Below are positions 53,277-62,422 of a stretch of 64,000 nt of DNA, one piece after another; within the stretch, counting starts at the first letter, position 1, and the number at the start of each line of letters is the position of its first letter. The position numbers and the translations under genes are program-made. Below the pieces are notes generated by a model. It was not told the DNA's origin. It was given only the letters and a program-made list of their open reading frames with translations, and did no database searches. Source of the DNA: Rufibacter immobilis (GTDB lineage Bacteria > Bacteroidota > Bacteroidia > Cytophagales > Hymenobacteraceae); assembly GCF_003721565.1 (NCBI RefSeq), contig NZ_RJJE01000009.1:372001-436000 (forward strand). The letters run 5' to 3'.

Positions 53277-54305
53277 TTAACTGAGTAGGCGCTCGTTAAT
53301 CCGTTTAATCAATCCCGGTCCTTCGTAAATGAAGCCGGTGTATAATTGCACCAGATCTGCCCCGGCGGCCAGCTTCTCCAAAGCGTCTTCGAGGGTCATG
53401 ATTCCGCCCACGCCTACCAATCGCACCTCCTGGGGCAGCTGTTGGCGCAGGTACCTGAGTACTTGGGTAGAGGCGCTGGTGAGTGGTTTGCCGCTTAATC
53501 CACCGGCTCCCATTTCCTCCACGGCTTTAACCGGAGTCCTAAGCCCGGCCCGGCTAATGGTGGTGTTGGTGCCAATCACGCCCGCTAACTTGGTCTGGGC
53601 GGTAATTTCCACAATATCATCCAGCTGGGCGTGGTTCAGGTCTGGCGCTATCTTCAGGAGCAGGGGCTTGGGCCTGGCTTTGCCGTGGTTGCGGTCCTGC
53701 AAATTGCTAAGCAGGTCGCGCAGGGGCTCTTTTTCCTGGAGGGCGCGCAGGTCTGGGGTATTGGGCGAGCTCACGTTCACCACAAAGTAATCTACCACGT
53801 CATACAGGGCATCAAAGCAGTAGAGATAATCCTGCAGGGCCTGCTCATTGGGCGTGACCTTGTTTTTCCCGATGTTGCCGCCCACAATCACGTGGCTCTT
53901 GCGGCTGCGCAGACGCTCTACGGCTTTGTCTACGCCTTCGTTGTTAAAGCCCATGCGGTTGATGATGGCCCCGTCCTGCGGTAACCGGAACAACCGCGGT
54001 TTGGGGTTGCCGGCCTGCGGTTTAGGCGTAAGCGTCCCGATCTCAATAAACCCGAAGCCCAGCTCCGCGAACTCATCTATCATGCGGGCATCTTTGTCAA
54101 AGCCTGCGGCCAGCCCCACCGGATTGGGGAACGTGAGCCCGAACACCTTCCGCTCCAGCCGTGGGTCTGCCACCTGAAACAGGTTCTGGCTAATGGTCTT
54201 GGCCAAGGGCAACTGGAAACCGGTTTTAAGCGCTGAAGTGGTGAAATGGTGCACCTTTTCAGGATCTACCTGAAAAAGCAACGGACGGATAATGTTTTTG
54301 TACAC
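53277..54305 (-). CDS. pyrD: Dihydroorotate dehydrogenase, quinone type (class 2)
   Basis: 342 aa starting at GTG (54303-54305). The start is firm: an in-frame TAA lies 33 bp upstream with no ATG between, and [22 protein letters not shown] is the normal class 2 N-terminal membrane-associating helix. FMN barrel features: [55 protein letters not shown] with the catalytic Ser, [33 protein letters not shown]. It oxidises dihydroorotate at the inner membrane and passes electrons to menaquinone. Confidence 0.96.
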   Translation of the reverse strand: MYKNIIRPLLFQVDPEKVHHFTTSALKTGFQLPLAKTISQNLFQVADPRLERKVFGLTFPNPVGLAAGFDKDARMIDEFAELGFGFIEIGTLTPKPQAGNPKPRLFRLPQDGAIINRMGFNNEGVDKAVERLRSRKSHVIVGGNIGKNKVTPNEQALQDYLYCFDALYDVVDYFVVNVSSPNTPDLRALQEKEPLRDLLSNLQDRNHGKARPKPLLLKIAPDLNHAQLDDIVEITAQTKLAGVIGTNTTISRAGLRTPVKAVEEMGAGGLSGKPLTSASTQVLRYLRQQLPQEVRLVGVGGIMTLEDALEKLAAGADLVQLYTGFIYEGPGLIKRINERLLS

Positions 54306-54743
54306 GGCAAAAGAGGTTTGGGCAAAGATAAAGAATTAGCCTTCTTCTGGGGTGACCAAAGTAACTTATCTGCGGTTTTAAGAGACTTCCCTCAGCCTGC
54401 ACATCCTGACTGCGCTTTACCAGTTATTACCCGGCTCATTGACAGCAACTGTTTGCTCTCTGGCATTTTCCTCCTTCGGCCTAGGAGAACGAGAAAGTGA
54501 TACCGGTGAAATTTGGCATGTCCCATCCTCCATCTCACGGTAAGTTGCGTTTAGCGGCTGTTTTTCAAAAAAGAGCCGCTAAACGCAATGGTCTTAATTT
54601 ATCTGGGGAAAACAGTGCCTTTAAACCGTTTAAACTGGCTTTCCTCTTCTTATAGCCCAATAGATTTATTGAATAATCACAAAAAGCCAGAAATAGGCAC
54701 GGCTTTTGTAAAGCACGGCATGTACACACCAAAAGGGTAAGGA
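54306..54743. other. Divergent intergenic region, pyrD / GAF gene
   Basis: It holds one 38-bp repeat (54548-54585) and otherwise no recognisable gene, terminator or promoter. A weak variant-II-like remnant may lie at 54595-54630 (GGGGAAAACAGTGCCTTTAAACC). Confidence 0.55.
54548..54585. repeat. 38-bp palindromic repeat
   Basis: Arms CGTTTAGCGGCTG and GAGCCGCTAAACG; flanks TTG and CAA add 3 bp of stem. Confidence 0.9.
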
Positions 54744-55262
54744 ATGCTGAAGTCGTGGAATCCGAGAATAGAGGTAGCATGGTCAACGGAGGAGAAACTC
54801 ATTCTGGATGCAGCTGTTTTATTAGCCCAGCAGGTAAACCAAGAATCTTACATTAGCGACCTGCTCTCTTTCCTGCACCAACACTCTGGGGCAGATGTGG
54901 TCATGCTCTGCCGCAAAACTACGCTGCCCAAAGAAATGCAGGTGCGCCACCTCCTGCTCAAAGGTGAATCCATGGCGTTGCAAGCGTATTACCCGCTGCA
55001 AGGCACCCCTTGCGCCAACGTAAACCGGCACGGCATCCTGTATTTTGCAGAGGGCGTGCAGAAGCAATTCCCCCAAGACCACTATCTTCGCGTATTCAGG
55101 ATAGAAAGCTACTTTGGGGCTCCTATTCTGGGCGCTAGCGGGGAATTGGTGGGCATTGTATCGCTGTTGCACCACAAGCCGCTTCCGCACCCGCACCTGT
55201 TGGAGCTGCTGCTCACTATTCTTTCACCCCCACTGGAAACGTTGCTGGAAAAGCCCGTTTAG
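54744..55262 (+). CDS. GAF-domain-like protein
   Basis: 172 aa. The fold pattern fits a GAF/IclR-type sensor domain: helix (ILDAAVLLAQQVNQESYISDLLSFLHQHSGADVVMLCRK), central strand region (YYPLQGTPCANVNRHGILYFAEGVQKQFPQD with the GTPC motif common in bacterial GAF domains), then YFGAPILGASGELVGIVSLLHHKPL. No output domain is attached, so it may be a free ligand-binding or signalling partner. Followed 11 bp later by a zinc-ribbon gene. Confidence 0.78.
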   Translation: MLKSWNPRIEVAWSTEEKLILDAAVLLAQQVNQESYISDLLSFLHQHSGADVVMLCRKTTLPKEMQVRHLLLKGESMALQAYYPLQGTPCANVNRHGILYFAEGVQKQFPQDHYLRVFRIESYFGAPILGASGELVGIVSLLHHKPLPHPHLLELLLTILSPPLETLLEKPV

Positions 55263-55273
55263 TTGTACATGCC

Positions 55274-55570
55274 ATGAAAGCAAGCAAAAAATGTCCCCAC
55301 TGCGGCCAATGGTCGGCCTGGACCCACAACCCCTCTGACCGCTGCGACCACTGCCAAGGTCTCCTAGACCCCGCCGCCTTTGAACGGCAACAGGCCCAGG
55401 CCGAACGCAAGGAAGAGGAAGAAAAACGGTTCTCAGTGGACCTCATCCAGATCAACCCCGATGATTCTGCGCTGGTGAAGTTCTTCAAAAGCATAGGGCT
55501 GGGGTTTCAGCTGGCGTTTGTGGGCATTGTTTCCTTTATCTTATGGCTCATCGCGCTGCTAGCCGGGTAA
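55274..55570 (+). CDS. Zinc-ribbon membrane protein, unknown function
   Basis: 98 aa. N-terminal zinc ribbon with CPHCGQWS and CDHCQGLL, a Glu/Arg-rich helix (QQAQAERKEEEEKRF), and one C-terminal membrane helix (GFQLAFVGIVSFILWLIALLAG). Its stop lies 28 bp inside the next gene, so the two are coupled. Possibly a membrane-tethered metal-binding adaptor (inference). Confidence 0.75.
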   Translation: MKASKKCPHCGQWSAWTHNPSDRCDHCQGLLDPAAFERQQAQAERKEEEEKRFSVDLIQINPDDSALVKFFKSIGLGFQLAFVGIVSFILWLIALLAG

Positions 55571-55914
55571 ACTGGGCCACGTTCTCGCCCTTGTTCTGGC
55601 TGCTGGCCACCCTGTACCTGGGGCACCGCGCAACGGTTTGGCTGGATTTTCCCCGCCCCTCCTGGCTACAGTTTTACCTGGATGACCTCCTCTGCCTGCC
55701 GCTTCTCCTTACCGTTACCTTATTTCTGATGCGCCTGCTGTACGGCCCGCGCGTACGTTTCACGGTCTACCACGTGTTGTTTGTGGTGACCTACGTCTCG
55801 CTGGTGTTTGAGTGTCTCCTCCCCACCTTCATGCCCCGGTACACCGCAGACCTCTGGGACGTTCTCTGCTACGCCCTGGGCGGCGGCATTTTTCACCGTT
55901 TCCTGAACAGATAG
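55543..55914 (+). CDS. Small integral membrane protein, unknown function
   Basis: 123 aa with about three to four membrane segments (FSPLFWLLATLYLGHR; FYLDDLLCLPLLLTVTLFLMRLL; YHVLFVVTYVSLVFECLLPTF) and a conserved-looking DLWDVLCYALGGGIFHRFLNR end. It begins within the 3' end of the zinc-ribbon gene. No family was recognised. Confidence 0.72.
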   Translation: MAHRAASRVNWATFSPLFWLLATLYLGHRATVWLDFPRPSWLQFYLDDLLCLPLLLTVTLFLMRLLYGPRVRFTVYHVLFVVTYVSLVFECLLPTFMPRYTADLWDVLCYALGGGIFHRFLNR

Positions 55915-55921
55915 GCAAAGC

Positions 55922-55959
55922 CGTTTAGGGGCTCTTTTTCCAGAATCGGGGCCAAAACG
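55922..55959. repeat. 38-bp palindromic repeat (one arm diverged)
   Basis: CGTTTAGGGGCTCTTTTTC half kept; CAGAATCGGGGCCAAAACG half diverged. It is 7 bp after the preceding stop. Confidence 0.8.
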
Positions 55960-56008
55960 CCTGCCGGATGGGTTAACCACTTTCCGCGCCGCTGGGTATA
56001 AGGAGGCT

Positions 56009-56755
56009 ATGCAGGAACTAGGAAGCATCTACATAGGCACCTCTGGGTGGCACTACAACCACTGGAAAGGCAATTTCTACCCCAAGGGCGTTACGTCTGC
56101 GCAGTTCACAGAACATTATCTACGCTATTTCAAGACAGTGGAAATCAACAATTCCTTCTACCGCCTCCCAACCGCCCAGACGTTCGCCAACTGGCGCGCC
56201 AGCGTACCCCAAGACTTTCTTTTCGCCGTGAAGGCCAGCCGGTACATCACCCACATGAAAAAGCTGAAAGACGCACAACAGGGTTTAGCGCAGCTGCTGG
56301 GCAACGCGCAGGCGCTGGAAGAGAAACTGGGTCCTGTCCTGTTCCAACTGCCTCCGGCCTGGCGCCTGAACCTGGAACGCTTTGAGGAATTTCTGCGGGC
56401 GCTGCCGCCTTATTACCGCTACACATTTGAGTTCAGGGAGCCCAGCTGGTACCACCCGCAGGTGTATGACCTGCTACGCGCCCATAACCACGCCTTCTGC
56501 ATCTATGAGCTGGCCGGGCACATGTCTCCGCTGGAAGTCACCGCCAATTTTGTCTACGTCCGGCTGCACGGCCCCGAGGGGAAATATGCCGGCAGTTACT
56601 CAGAAAGCGCCCTGCAATGGTGGGCCAACACCTGCTGCACCTGGGCCGCAGAAGGCAAAGATGTGTATCTCTACTTCGATAATGACCAGAACGGATATGC
56701 CGCCTTCAACGCCATCCGGTTGCAGGAACTGGTTAGGTTTAATTCTGAGTCTTGA
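56009..56755 (+). CDS. DUF72 domain protein
   Basis: 248 aa TIM-barrel-like DUF72 (YecE-like): YIGTSGWHYNHWKGNFYP, HYLRYFKTVEINNSFYRLPTAQTFANW, KASRYITHMKKL, GPVLFQLPPAW and VYVRLHGPEGKYAGSYS near the end. The catalytic role is unknown for the family. No signal peptide. It is complete. Confidence 0.92.
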   Translation: MQELGSIYIGTSGWHYNHWKGNFYPKGVTSAQFTEHYLRYFKTVEINNSFYRLPTAQTFANWRASVPQDFLFAVKASRYITHMKKLKDAQQGLAQLLGNAQALEEKLGPVLFQLPPAWRLNLERFEEFLRALPPYYRYTFEFREPSWYHPQVYDLLRAHNHAFCIYELAGHMSPLEVTANFVYVRLHGPEGKYAGSYSESALQWWANTCCTWAAEGKDVYLYFDNDQNGYAAFNAIRLQELVRFNSES

Positions 56756-56785
56756 GTCTGCCGATTAGAAGAAGAAATGCCGTTG

Positions 56786-56823
56786 CGTTTAGGGGCCGTT
56801 TTTGGAAAAACGGCCCCTAAACG
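56786..56823. repeat. 38-bp palindromic repeat, extended stem
   Basis: Exact arms CGTTTAGGGGCCG and CGGCCCCTAAACG. Unique flanks GCCGTTG and CAACGGC extend the stem by 7 bp. Confidence 0.93.
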
Positions 56824-56849
56824 CAACGGCTCCGGCCATGTGTAAACCT

Positions 56850-57878
56850 TTAGTTTCTCGGCTCTAATCCATAGGCTTCGGCCAACAATTCATAGCTGCG
56901 CAGCCGGTCCTGGAAGTCATAGGTGATGGTGACTACCACAATCTCGTCTACATTATATTCCTCGGCCAGAGCGTCCAGCCTAGCTTTTACCTGGGCCGGG
57001 GTGCCCACCACGGTGCGCTGGCGGTTGTACTGGACCTGGGCCAGCTCGTCCTCGGCTAAATCGTCATAGAAGGCTTTGGCTGTCTCATAAGACGGCACGC
57101 CGCCCGCTTTGCCCTGCCGTATGTGCAGCATGAGCATGTCCATGGAAAGTTGCAGCTGCTGGGCTTTCTCCTCAGAATCGGCGCAGATCACAAAGATCCC
57201 GAAGTTACCCGCGGGCTCCTTCATCAGCGCCGAAGGGCTGAACCTGGATTGGTACGCGCGCATGACCTCGGCCCCGCCGTTGGGGTTGATGAAGTGGGCG
57301 AAGGAGAACCCCATCCCGAAGTGGGCCGCAAACACCCCGCTCTGCCCGCTGGAGCTGAGCAGCCAGCGTTCTGGGGTAGTGGCCGAACGGGGCGTTACTT
57401 TCACCCCGGCGGCTTCCGCGCCCTGGAGCCCGTCTTGCAGGTAACGGTCCAGGTCCATGAGCTGCCCAATAAAGTCCTGCTCGTTGAACTGGTTGTAAGG
57501 GTTGAGCAAAGCAGCGGTTTTGCGGTCGGTGCCGGGGGCGCGGCCAATGCCCAGGTCTATGCGGTTGGGGTAAAGGGTTTCCAGCAGGCGGAAGTTCTCG
57601 GCCACCTTGAGCGCGCTGTAGTGCGGCAGCATCACCCCACCCGAGCCTACGCGCAGGTGTTTGGTATGGGCCGCCAGGTGCGGAATCAGGACTTCGGGGG
57701 CGGGGCCCGCCAAGCCCAGGGAATTGTGGTGCTCTGACACCCAGTAACGCGTGTAGCCCAGCCTGTCGGAGAGTTGGGCCAGTTCCAGGGTTTCGCGCAG
57801 GGCCTGTTCGGCGGTGCCGCCCTCCCGTACCGGCGATTGGTCCAGCACGCTCAATTTTATCTTTCTTGCTTCTGCCAT
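56850..57878 (-). CDS. LLM-class flavin-dependent oxidoreductase
   Basis: 342 aa, single-component luciferase-like monooxygenase of the MsnO8 type: LSVLDQSPVREGGTAEQAL, YWVSEHHNSLGLAGPAPEVLI, LRVGSGGVMLPHYSALKVAENFRLLETLYPNRIDLGIGRAPGTD. It would use reduced FMN and O2 on an unknown substrate. The separate flavin reductase is not in the window. Confidence 0.9.
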   Translation of the reverse strand: MAEARKIKLSVLDQSPVREGGTAEQALRETLELAQLSDRLGYTRYWVSEHHNSLGLAGPAPEVLIPHLAAHTKHLRVGSGGVMLPHYSALKVAENFRLLETLYPNRIDLGIGRAPGTDRKTAALLNPYNQFNEQDFIGQLMDLDRYLQDGLQGAEAAGVKVTPRSATTPERWLLSSSGQSGVFAAHFGMGFSFAHFINPNGGAEVMRAYQSRFSPSALMKEPAGNFGIFVICADSEEKAQQLQLSMDMLMLHIRQGKAGGVPSYETAKAFYDDLAEDELAQVQYNRQRTVVGTPAQVKARLDALAEEYNVDEIVVVTITYDFQDRLRSYELLAEAYGLEPRN

Positions 57879-57923
57879 GTCTGTTCAGGTGGAGGTGAAG
57901 ATTTGTGTTTTTTGTGTTTTTTG

Positions 57924-57961
57924 CGTTTAGCGCCTGTTTTTCCAAAAATCGGCCCTAAACG
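57924..57961. repeat. 38-bp palindromic repeat
   Basis: Arms CGTTTAGCGCCTG and CGGCCCTAAACG, centre TTTTTCCAAAAAT. Confidence 0.85.
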
Positions 57962-58171
57962 GGAACCTCATCGGGTCGATGTCTTTTTCACGATAGCAAT
58001 GTCTGCTTGCGCCTACACTGTTAACCTATATACGGAACTTGCGCCAGGGATTAGCCGGCCGCAAGTAACCGAAACCGCAGACGTACCTGCCGCCCATATT
58101 TCTCCCGGAAGAAGCCCATCAAGGAGTTGGCAACTCACTGTTAATTGGGCGCAAGCTGCCGCGCTGGTTCC

Positions 58172-58208
58172 AGTTTACGGCTAATTTGCGAAAAACGGCC
58201 CCTAAACG
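58172..58208. repeat. 38-bp repeat (variant II)
   Basis: Left half AGTTTACGGCTAATTTG diverged; right half CGAAAAACGGCCCCTAAACG kept. Confidence 0.75.
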
Positions 58209-58257
58209 GCGTAACCTTAGCGGTATCATTGGGGTAAGCATAGCCTCTGATGCTCGT

Positions 58258-58337
58258 ATCAAGCAGCACGTATCAGGTAGCAAGACGCCATGTGCTGATC
58301 GGAAAGAGGTACAATCTCCTCTTACGTGCTGCTTGAT
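58258..58337. repeat. 15-bp inverted repeat upstream of the PBP gene
   Basis: Arms ATCAAGCAGCACGTA (58258-58272) and its exact complement (58323-58337), 50-bp loop holding another GTATCAGGTAGCA unit. Related to the valS-upstream tandem. Confidence 0.75.
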
Positions 58338-58360
58338 GCTGGTTACCAAAATCACACCGC

Positions 58361-60790
58361 ATGCCCCTTTTTAACTCCTACTTTGGTGCATTTTCTGTCT
58401 GGCTCAACACCCGCCGCAAAAGGTGGCTGGCGCGGCATGGGCAGAAACTCACCCTACACTACTGGAAGTCGCTGGACCGGAGAGGCTGGTTACGGGTACT
58501 GGGCAAAGGCCTGGCCGCCGGAGGCATGGTGTTTTTCCTGTTTTACCTGGCCGTGTACTTCGGGTTGTTCGGCTGGCTGCCCACCAAACGGCAGCTCAAG
58601 GAAGTGCAGAACTCCATGCCCTCCGAAGTCTACACCGCCGACAGCGTGCTTATTGGCCGCTACTTCATCCAGGACCGCACCAACGTAGCCTATGACCAGA
58701 TTGCCGAGCCCGCCATCCAGGCCCTGGTGGCCACCGAAGACGTCCGTTTCTATGACCACAGCGGCGTAGATTACCGCAGCGTGGCCCGCGTGTTCTTTAA
58801 AAGTCTGTTGCTGCAGAACGAAAGCTCCGGCGGGGGCAGCACCCTCAGCCAGCAGCTGGCCAAGAACCTGTTCCCGCGCAAAGACTTAGGGTTTCTCTCC
58901 ATGCCCGTGAATAAAATGCGCGAAGTGATTCTGGCCAAACGGTTTGAGGCGATCTATTCCAAAGAGGAAATTCTGGAGCTGTACCTCAACACGGTGCCCA
59001 TGGGCGGCAACGTGTACGGCATAGAATCGGCGGCGCGGCGCTTCTTCAGTACCTCGGCAGATTCTTTGAAAACCGAGGAAGCCGCCATGCTCATTGGCTT
59101 GCTCAAGGGCACCACCTATTACCACCCCAAACTGAACCCCGAGCGCGCGGTGCAGCGCCGCAACGTGGTGCTGGCCCAGATGGCTAAATACGGCTACCTC
59201 ACCCCCGCGCAGAAAGACTCCCTGCAGAAACTTCCGCTTAAGCTGGACTACAACCCTTACTCGCACCACAGCGGCCTGGCCACCTATTTCAGGGAACACC
59301 TGCGGGAGGAACTCAAGAAATGGGCCGCCAAACAGAAAAACCGCGAGGGCGATGCCTATAATCTTTACACCGACGGCCTCAAAATCTACACTACCCTAGA
59401 CAGCAAGATGCAGCGTTACGCAGAGCAGGCCCTGAAGCAGCGCATGTACGCCCTCCAGGTAGATTTTGACAAGCACTGGGGCAAAAAATCGCCGTGGGCG
59501 GGCCAGCCCGATGTGCTCAAAGCCGCCAAAGAACGCTCCCTCCGCTACAGACGCCACAAAGCCGCCGGCCTCTCAGACAAAGAGATTGACGAAATTTTCA
59601 ACACGCCCCGCAAGATGCAGGTGTTCAGGTGGAGCGGCGAAGTGACCCGCACCCTCAGCCCCATGGACTCGTTGCGGCACTACCTGCGCTACCTCAATGC
59701 CGGGTTTATTGCCCTAGAGCCCAACAGCGGCTACGTGCGGGCCTGGGTGGGCGGCATTAACCACAACTTCTTCCAGTATGACCATGTGCGGTCCAGGCGG
59801 CAGGTGGGCTCCACCTTCAAGCCCCTGGTGTACGCCACCGCGCTGGAGAAAGGCATTGCCCCCTGCTCCTACTTCCCCAATGACCGCCGCGTTTTCCCGG
59901 AGTACGACAACTGGTCGCCGCGCAACGCAGATGACCAGTACGGCGGGGCTTACTCCATGCTGGGGGCGCTCACGCACTCGGTGAACACGGTAGCCGTGAA
60001 CGTGGCGCTGCAAGCCGGCATTCCTGACGTAGTGAAAGTGGCCCATGACCTGGGCGTAACCGGAGAACTGCCCGCCACGCCTTCCCTCGCCCTCGGCACC
60101 GCCGATGCCAGTTTGCTGGAGATGGTGGCCGCCTACGCCGCTCTGGCCAACGGCGGGTACCAGATCACGCCCCGCTATCTGTTGCGCATCACAGACCGGC
60201 AGGGCAACGTGCTGCTGGACCAAACCAACGCCAACGGCCATGGCCGGCACGTGCTGTCTAACCAAACTACGTCTTTGCTGCGCCCCATGCTGGAGAATGT
60301 CATCAACGAGGGCACGGGCCGCCGCCTGCGCCACCAGTACCGCCTCACTATGGACATTGCCGGCAAAACCGGCACCACCCAATCGCAGGCCGATGGCTGG
60401 TTTATCGGGTTTACCCGTGATCTGGTGGCCGGTGCCTGGGTAGGGGGCGAAGACCGGCGCATCCGGTTCCGGGACCTGGAACAGGGCGGTGGGGCCAACA
60501 CGGCCTTGCCCATCTGGGGAAATTTCTTCCAGCGGCTCCAGAAAGACCGGGATTACCGCCGCTACGCCTCGGGCCGCTTCGCGCCGCTGCCGCCGTATCT
60601 GGAGGGCTATCTCAACTGCCCGCCGTACCAGCCACCGCTCCCCGTGGAGACCTTCCGGCCGGAAAGCGGTATTGAGCGCTTCTTTAAACGCGGCGGCAGA
60701 AAGCTGAAAGACCTGTTCAAACGGAAAGACAAAAAAGAGAAGAAAGACAAGGATAAAGGCAGAGGGCGTGGCCGCAGAGGCGAGGATTGA
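58361..60790 (+). CDS. Class A penicillin-binding protein (PBP1A-like)
   Basis: 809 aa. One N-terminal membrane helix (residues ~50-72), GT51 transglycosylase (~90-265) with catalytic E126 in TEDVRFYDHSGVD and GGSTLSQQLAKNLF, then a linker and the transpeptidase with active Ser484 in VGSTFKP, SVN in THSVNTVAVN, and KTGT in IAGKTGTTQSQADGWF. The C-terminus is a Lys/Arg-rich tail. It polymerises and crosslinks peptidoglycan on the periplasmic face. Single gene, divergent from the LLM gene. Confidence 0.95.
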   Translation: MPLFNSYFGAFSVWLNTRRKRWLARHGQKLTLHYWKSLDRRGWLRVLGKGLAAGGMVFFLFYLAVYFGLFGWLPTKRQLKEVQNSMPSEVYTADSVLIGRYFIQDRTNVAYDQIAEPAIQALVATEDVRFYDHSGVDYRSVARVFFKSLLLQNESSGGGSTLSQQLAKNLFPRKDLGFLSMPVNKMREVILAKRFEAIYSKEEILELYLNTVPMGGNVYGIESAARRFFSTSADSLKTEEAAMLIGLLKGTTYYHPKLNPERAVQRRNVVLAQMAKYGYLTPAQKDSLQKLPLKLDYNPYSHHSGLATYFREHLREELKKWAAKQKNREGDAYNLYTDGLKIYTTLDSKMQRYAEQALKQRMYALQVDFDKHWGKKSPWAGQPDVLKAAKERSLRYRRHKAAGLSDKEIDEIFNTPRKMQVFRWSGEVTRTLSPMDSLRHYLRYLNAGFIALEPNSGYVRAWVGGINHNFFQYDHVRSRRQVGSTFKPLVYATALEKGIAPCSYFPNDRRVFPEYDNWSPRNADDQYGGAYSMLGALTHSVNTVAVNVALQAGIPDVVKVAHDLGVTGELPATPSLALGTADASLLEMVAAYAALANGGYQITPRYLLRITDRQGNVLLDQTNANGHGRHVLSNQTTSLLRPMLENVINEGTGRRLRHQYRLTMDIAGKTGTTQSQADGWFIGFTRDLVAGAWVGGEDRRIRFRDLEQGGGANTALPIWGNFFQRLQKDRDYRRYASGRFAPLPPYLEGYLNCPPYQPPLPVETFRPESGIERFFKRGGRKLKDLFKRKDKKEKKDKDKGRGRGRRGED

Positions 60791-60814
60791 GGAAGCTGAA
60801 CTTCCTTGGCAAGT

Positions 60815-60914
60815 GTAGGGGCAATCCCTTGTGGTTGCCCTTTTTTGGGTTACTTCATCAAAAAACTACTTGCCGTACTTCTAGCGAAGGGCAACCACAA
60901 GGGATTGCCCCTAC
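60815..60914. repeat. Long inverted repeat, family 2, copy 2
   Basis: Perfect 26-bp arms (60815-60840 starting GTAGGGGCAATCCC, and 60889-60914) around a 48-bp loop. The arms match copy 1 (28280-28351) except one extra C per arm; the loops are unrelated. Confidence 0.9.
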
Positions 60915-60930
60915 AAGGGAAAGACCAATG

Positions 60931-60964
60931 AAAAAGCCTCACCGGTATTACCAGTGAGGCTTTT
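60931..60964 (+). terminator. Intrinsic terminator of the PBP gene
   Basis: Stem AAAAGCCTCACCGG / CCAGTGAGGCTTTT followed by CTTTATTT, 140 bp past the stop; also suitable for folB on the other strand. Confidence 0.85.
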
Positions 60965-60973
60965 CTTTATTTC

Positions 60974-61012
60974 CTGTTTAGGAGCCGTTTTTGGAAAAAG
61001 AGCCCCTAAACG
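60974..61012. repeat. 38-bp palindromic repeat
   Basis: Arms TGTTTAGGAGCCG and GAGCCCCTAAACG, 3 bp from the folB stop and 9 bp from the terminator. Confidence 0.85.
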
Positions 61013-61015
61013 CCA

Positions 61016-61387
61016 TTACAGTTGATACCACTCTTTGTTTTTCTCCAGCGTTACTTTGGCTTTGTGGCAGATGCCGCCCAGCGGTGGGTTGAACTTGGAG
61101 ACGCTCACTTTCACCTGCTCCACAAACGGGAACTCGCGGTACACGCCTTCAATGATACGGTGCCCCAGGTGTTCCAGTAAGCGGGCCGGTTGGCTCATCT
61201 CATGCAGTACCAGTTTGTAGAGCACTTCATAGTTCACCGTCTGGTCCAGGTTGTCTGAGGCGGCGGCATCTTGCAGGTCTATCTGGAGGTAGAGGTCTAC
61301 CCCGTACTTATTGCCTATTTTCTGCTCCTCATCATAAAACCCGTGGAAGGCGAAAAACTCCATGCCCTCCAGTGCAATCTGTCCCAT
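61016..61387 (-). CDS. folB: Dihydroneopterin aldolase
   Basis: 123 aa, the normal length. IALEGMEFFAFHGFYDEEQKIGNKYGVDLYLQID is the family N-terminal pattern with active-site Glu/Tyr, and the last part has LLEHLGHRIIEGVYREFPFVEQVKVSVSKFNPP with the catalytic Lys region. It makes 6-hydroxymethyl-dihydropterin for folate. It is the last gene of the WD40-DivIVA-folB unit, 9 bp behind the DivIVA stop. Confidence 0.95.
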   Translation of the reverse strand: MGQIALEGMEFFAFHGFYDEEQKIGNKYGVDLYLQIDLQDAAASDNLDQTVNYEVLYKLVLHEMSQPARLLEHLGHRIIEGVYREFPFVEQVKVSVSKFNPPLGGICHKAKVTLEKNKEWYQL

Positions 61388-61396
61388 GTAGTGCGC

Positions 61397-62422
61397 TTAG
61401 ATTTCGTCAAAGAACGAACCGCCGCTTACCGCAACCGCCGGGGCGGGTTTGGTTTGGGTGGTCATGGGCGGCTGCACCTCTGGGGTGGTAGGTACCGGTT
61501 GCTCACGCTCCGGCTCCGGTTCCTCTACAGGGGTTGGGCTTGGCGCCGGCGGAATATCTGGTTTTGGTTCCTCTCTCTTGGGAGGGTCAATGGAAGGCGT
61601 AGGAATGTGCGGTGGCACAATTTCTGGGGTGCGTGGCTGCACATCCGGGGCCGGATTGGGCGTATGGATCTCAGGGATGGTGCCCGGGGTAGACGGAATG
61701 GACTCGCGGCTGCCTCCGCCGCCAATGCCGTAGGCCTGCGGCTGGTCTGTCAACGCCGAAGCCGGAACAGGGGCCGGTTTAGCGGCTGGCGTTACGGGTT
61801 GTATGGGTGCTGTGGTGAATGCGTTCATGGTCGTATCTTTTTCGTTGTCGGGCCGTTGCACTTTTACCTGTGCGGCCCTCTGTAAGATACTGCCAATGGA
61901 GGTTTTGGGTTTTGCCTTGGTTTTCTCCACCTTGTCCAGCGCGTCGGAGGCCAGGTTCTGCAGGTCGCGCACCATGTTCTCCAGGTAGTCTTCCAGGCGC
62001 AGGTAATCCTGCTCCAGGTTCTTCACCTCCGTATGCATTTCAGACACGGTTTTCTCGGCCTGCTGATAGGCGTTCTCCAGCACCCCGTGGGCTTTCTGGC
62101 GGGCGGCTTCCAGCAGTTGGTCGGCTTTGAGCTGGGCTTCCCTAATCTGCAGATCGGCGGCTTTGGAGGCTTGTTCCACCATGCTGTTGCTGGTGTCTTC
62201 GGCGGTCTTGAGGGTTTTGTAGAGCGATGATTCCACCTCACGCAGTTTTTGGACTTCGCGGTTCGCCACTTCCAACTTCACTTTCAGGTCTTTGTTCTCG
62301 TCCTGCAACTTCTCCCACTGCTGCGAAAGCGTAAGCAGAAACGCCTGTACCTCATCTTTGTCCAAGCCCCTAAACGCTTTCTCAAACGTTTTCTGTCTGA
62401 TTTCTAACGGTGTAATCTTCAT
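61397..62422 (-). CDS. DivIVA-domain coiled-coil protein with Pro-rich tail
   Basis: 341 aa from the ATG at 62422, which overlaps the stop of the WD40 gene (ATGA). N-terminal DivIVA/GpsB signature (KITPLEIRQKTFEKAFRGLDKDEVQAFL), then a continuous coiled coil to ~190, then a long Pro/Thr/Glu-rich disordered tail (PTPVEEPEPEREQPVPTTPEVQPP) ending GGSFFDEI. DivIVA proteins bind curved membrane at poles or septa and recruit partners. The C-terminal PxxP repeats could be partner sites (inference). Confidence 0.88.
   Translation of the reverse strand: MKITPLEIRQKTFEKAFRGLDKDEVQAFLLTLSQQWEKLQDENKDLKVKLEVANREVQKLREVESSLYKTLKTAEDTSNSMVEQASKAADLQIREAQLKADQLLEAARQKAHGVLENAYQQAEKTVSEMHTEVKNLEQDYLRLEDYLENMVRDLQNLASDALDKVEKTKAKPKTSIGSILQRAAQVKVQRPDNEKDTTMNAFTTAPIQPVTPAAKPAPVPASALTDQPQAYGIGGGGSRESIPSTPGTIPEIHTPNPAPDVQPRTPEIVPPHIPTPSIDPPKREEPKPDIPPAPSPTPVEEPEPEREQPVPTTPEVQPPMTTQTKPAPAVAVSGGSFFDEI

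Larger units (their letters stand above)
57879..58360. other. Divergent intergenic region with repeats
   Basis: Between the LLM gene and the PBP gene. It contains two 38-bp repeats (57924, 58172) and a 15-bp inverted repeat (58258-58272 with 58323-58337) built from the GTATCA...AGCAC motif. The right arm ends 24 bp before the PBP start and could affect its expression. Confidence 0.65.

Noticed and set aside
37920-57878. A bioluminescence system (LuxC-like and luciferase-like genes)
   Set aside because: The two genes are 18 kb apart, no luxAB/D/E set exists, and the LLM protein is of the general MsnO8 oxidoreductase type.
62360-62380. CCCCTAAACG inside the DivIVA-domain gene as another repeat copy
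   Set aside because: Only one half-arm is present and it encodes the conserved AFRGLDKDE motif of the DivIVA domain, so coincidence explains it.
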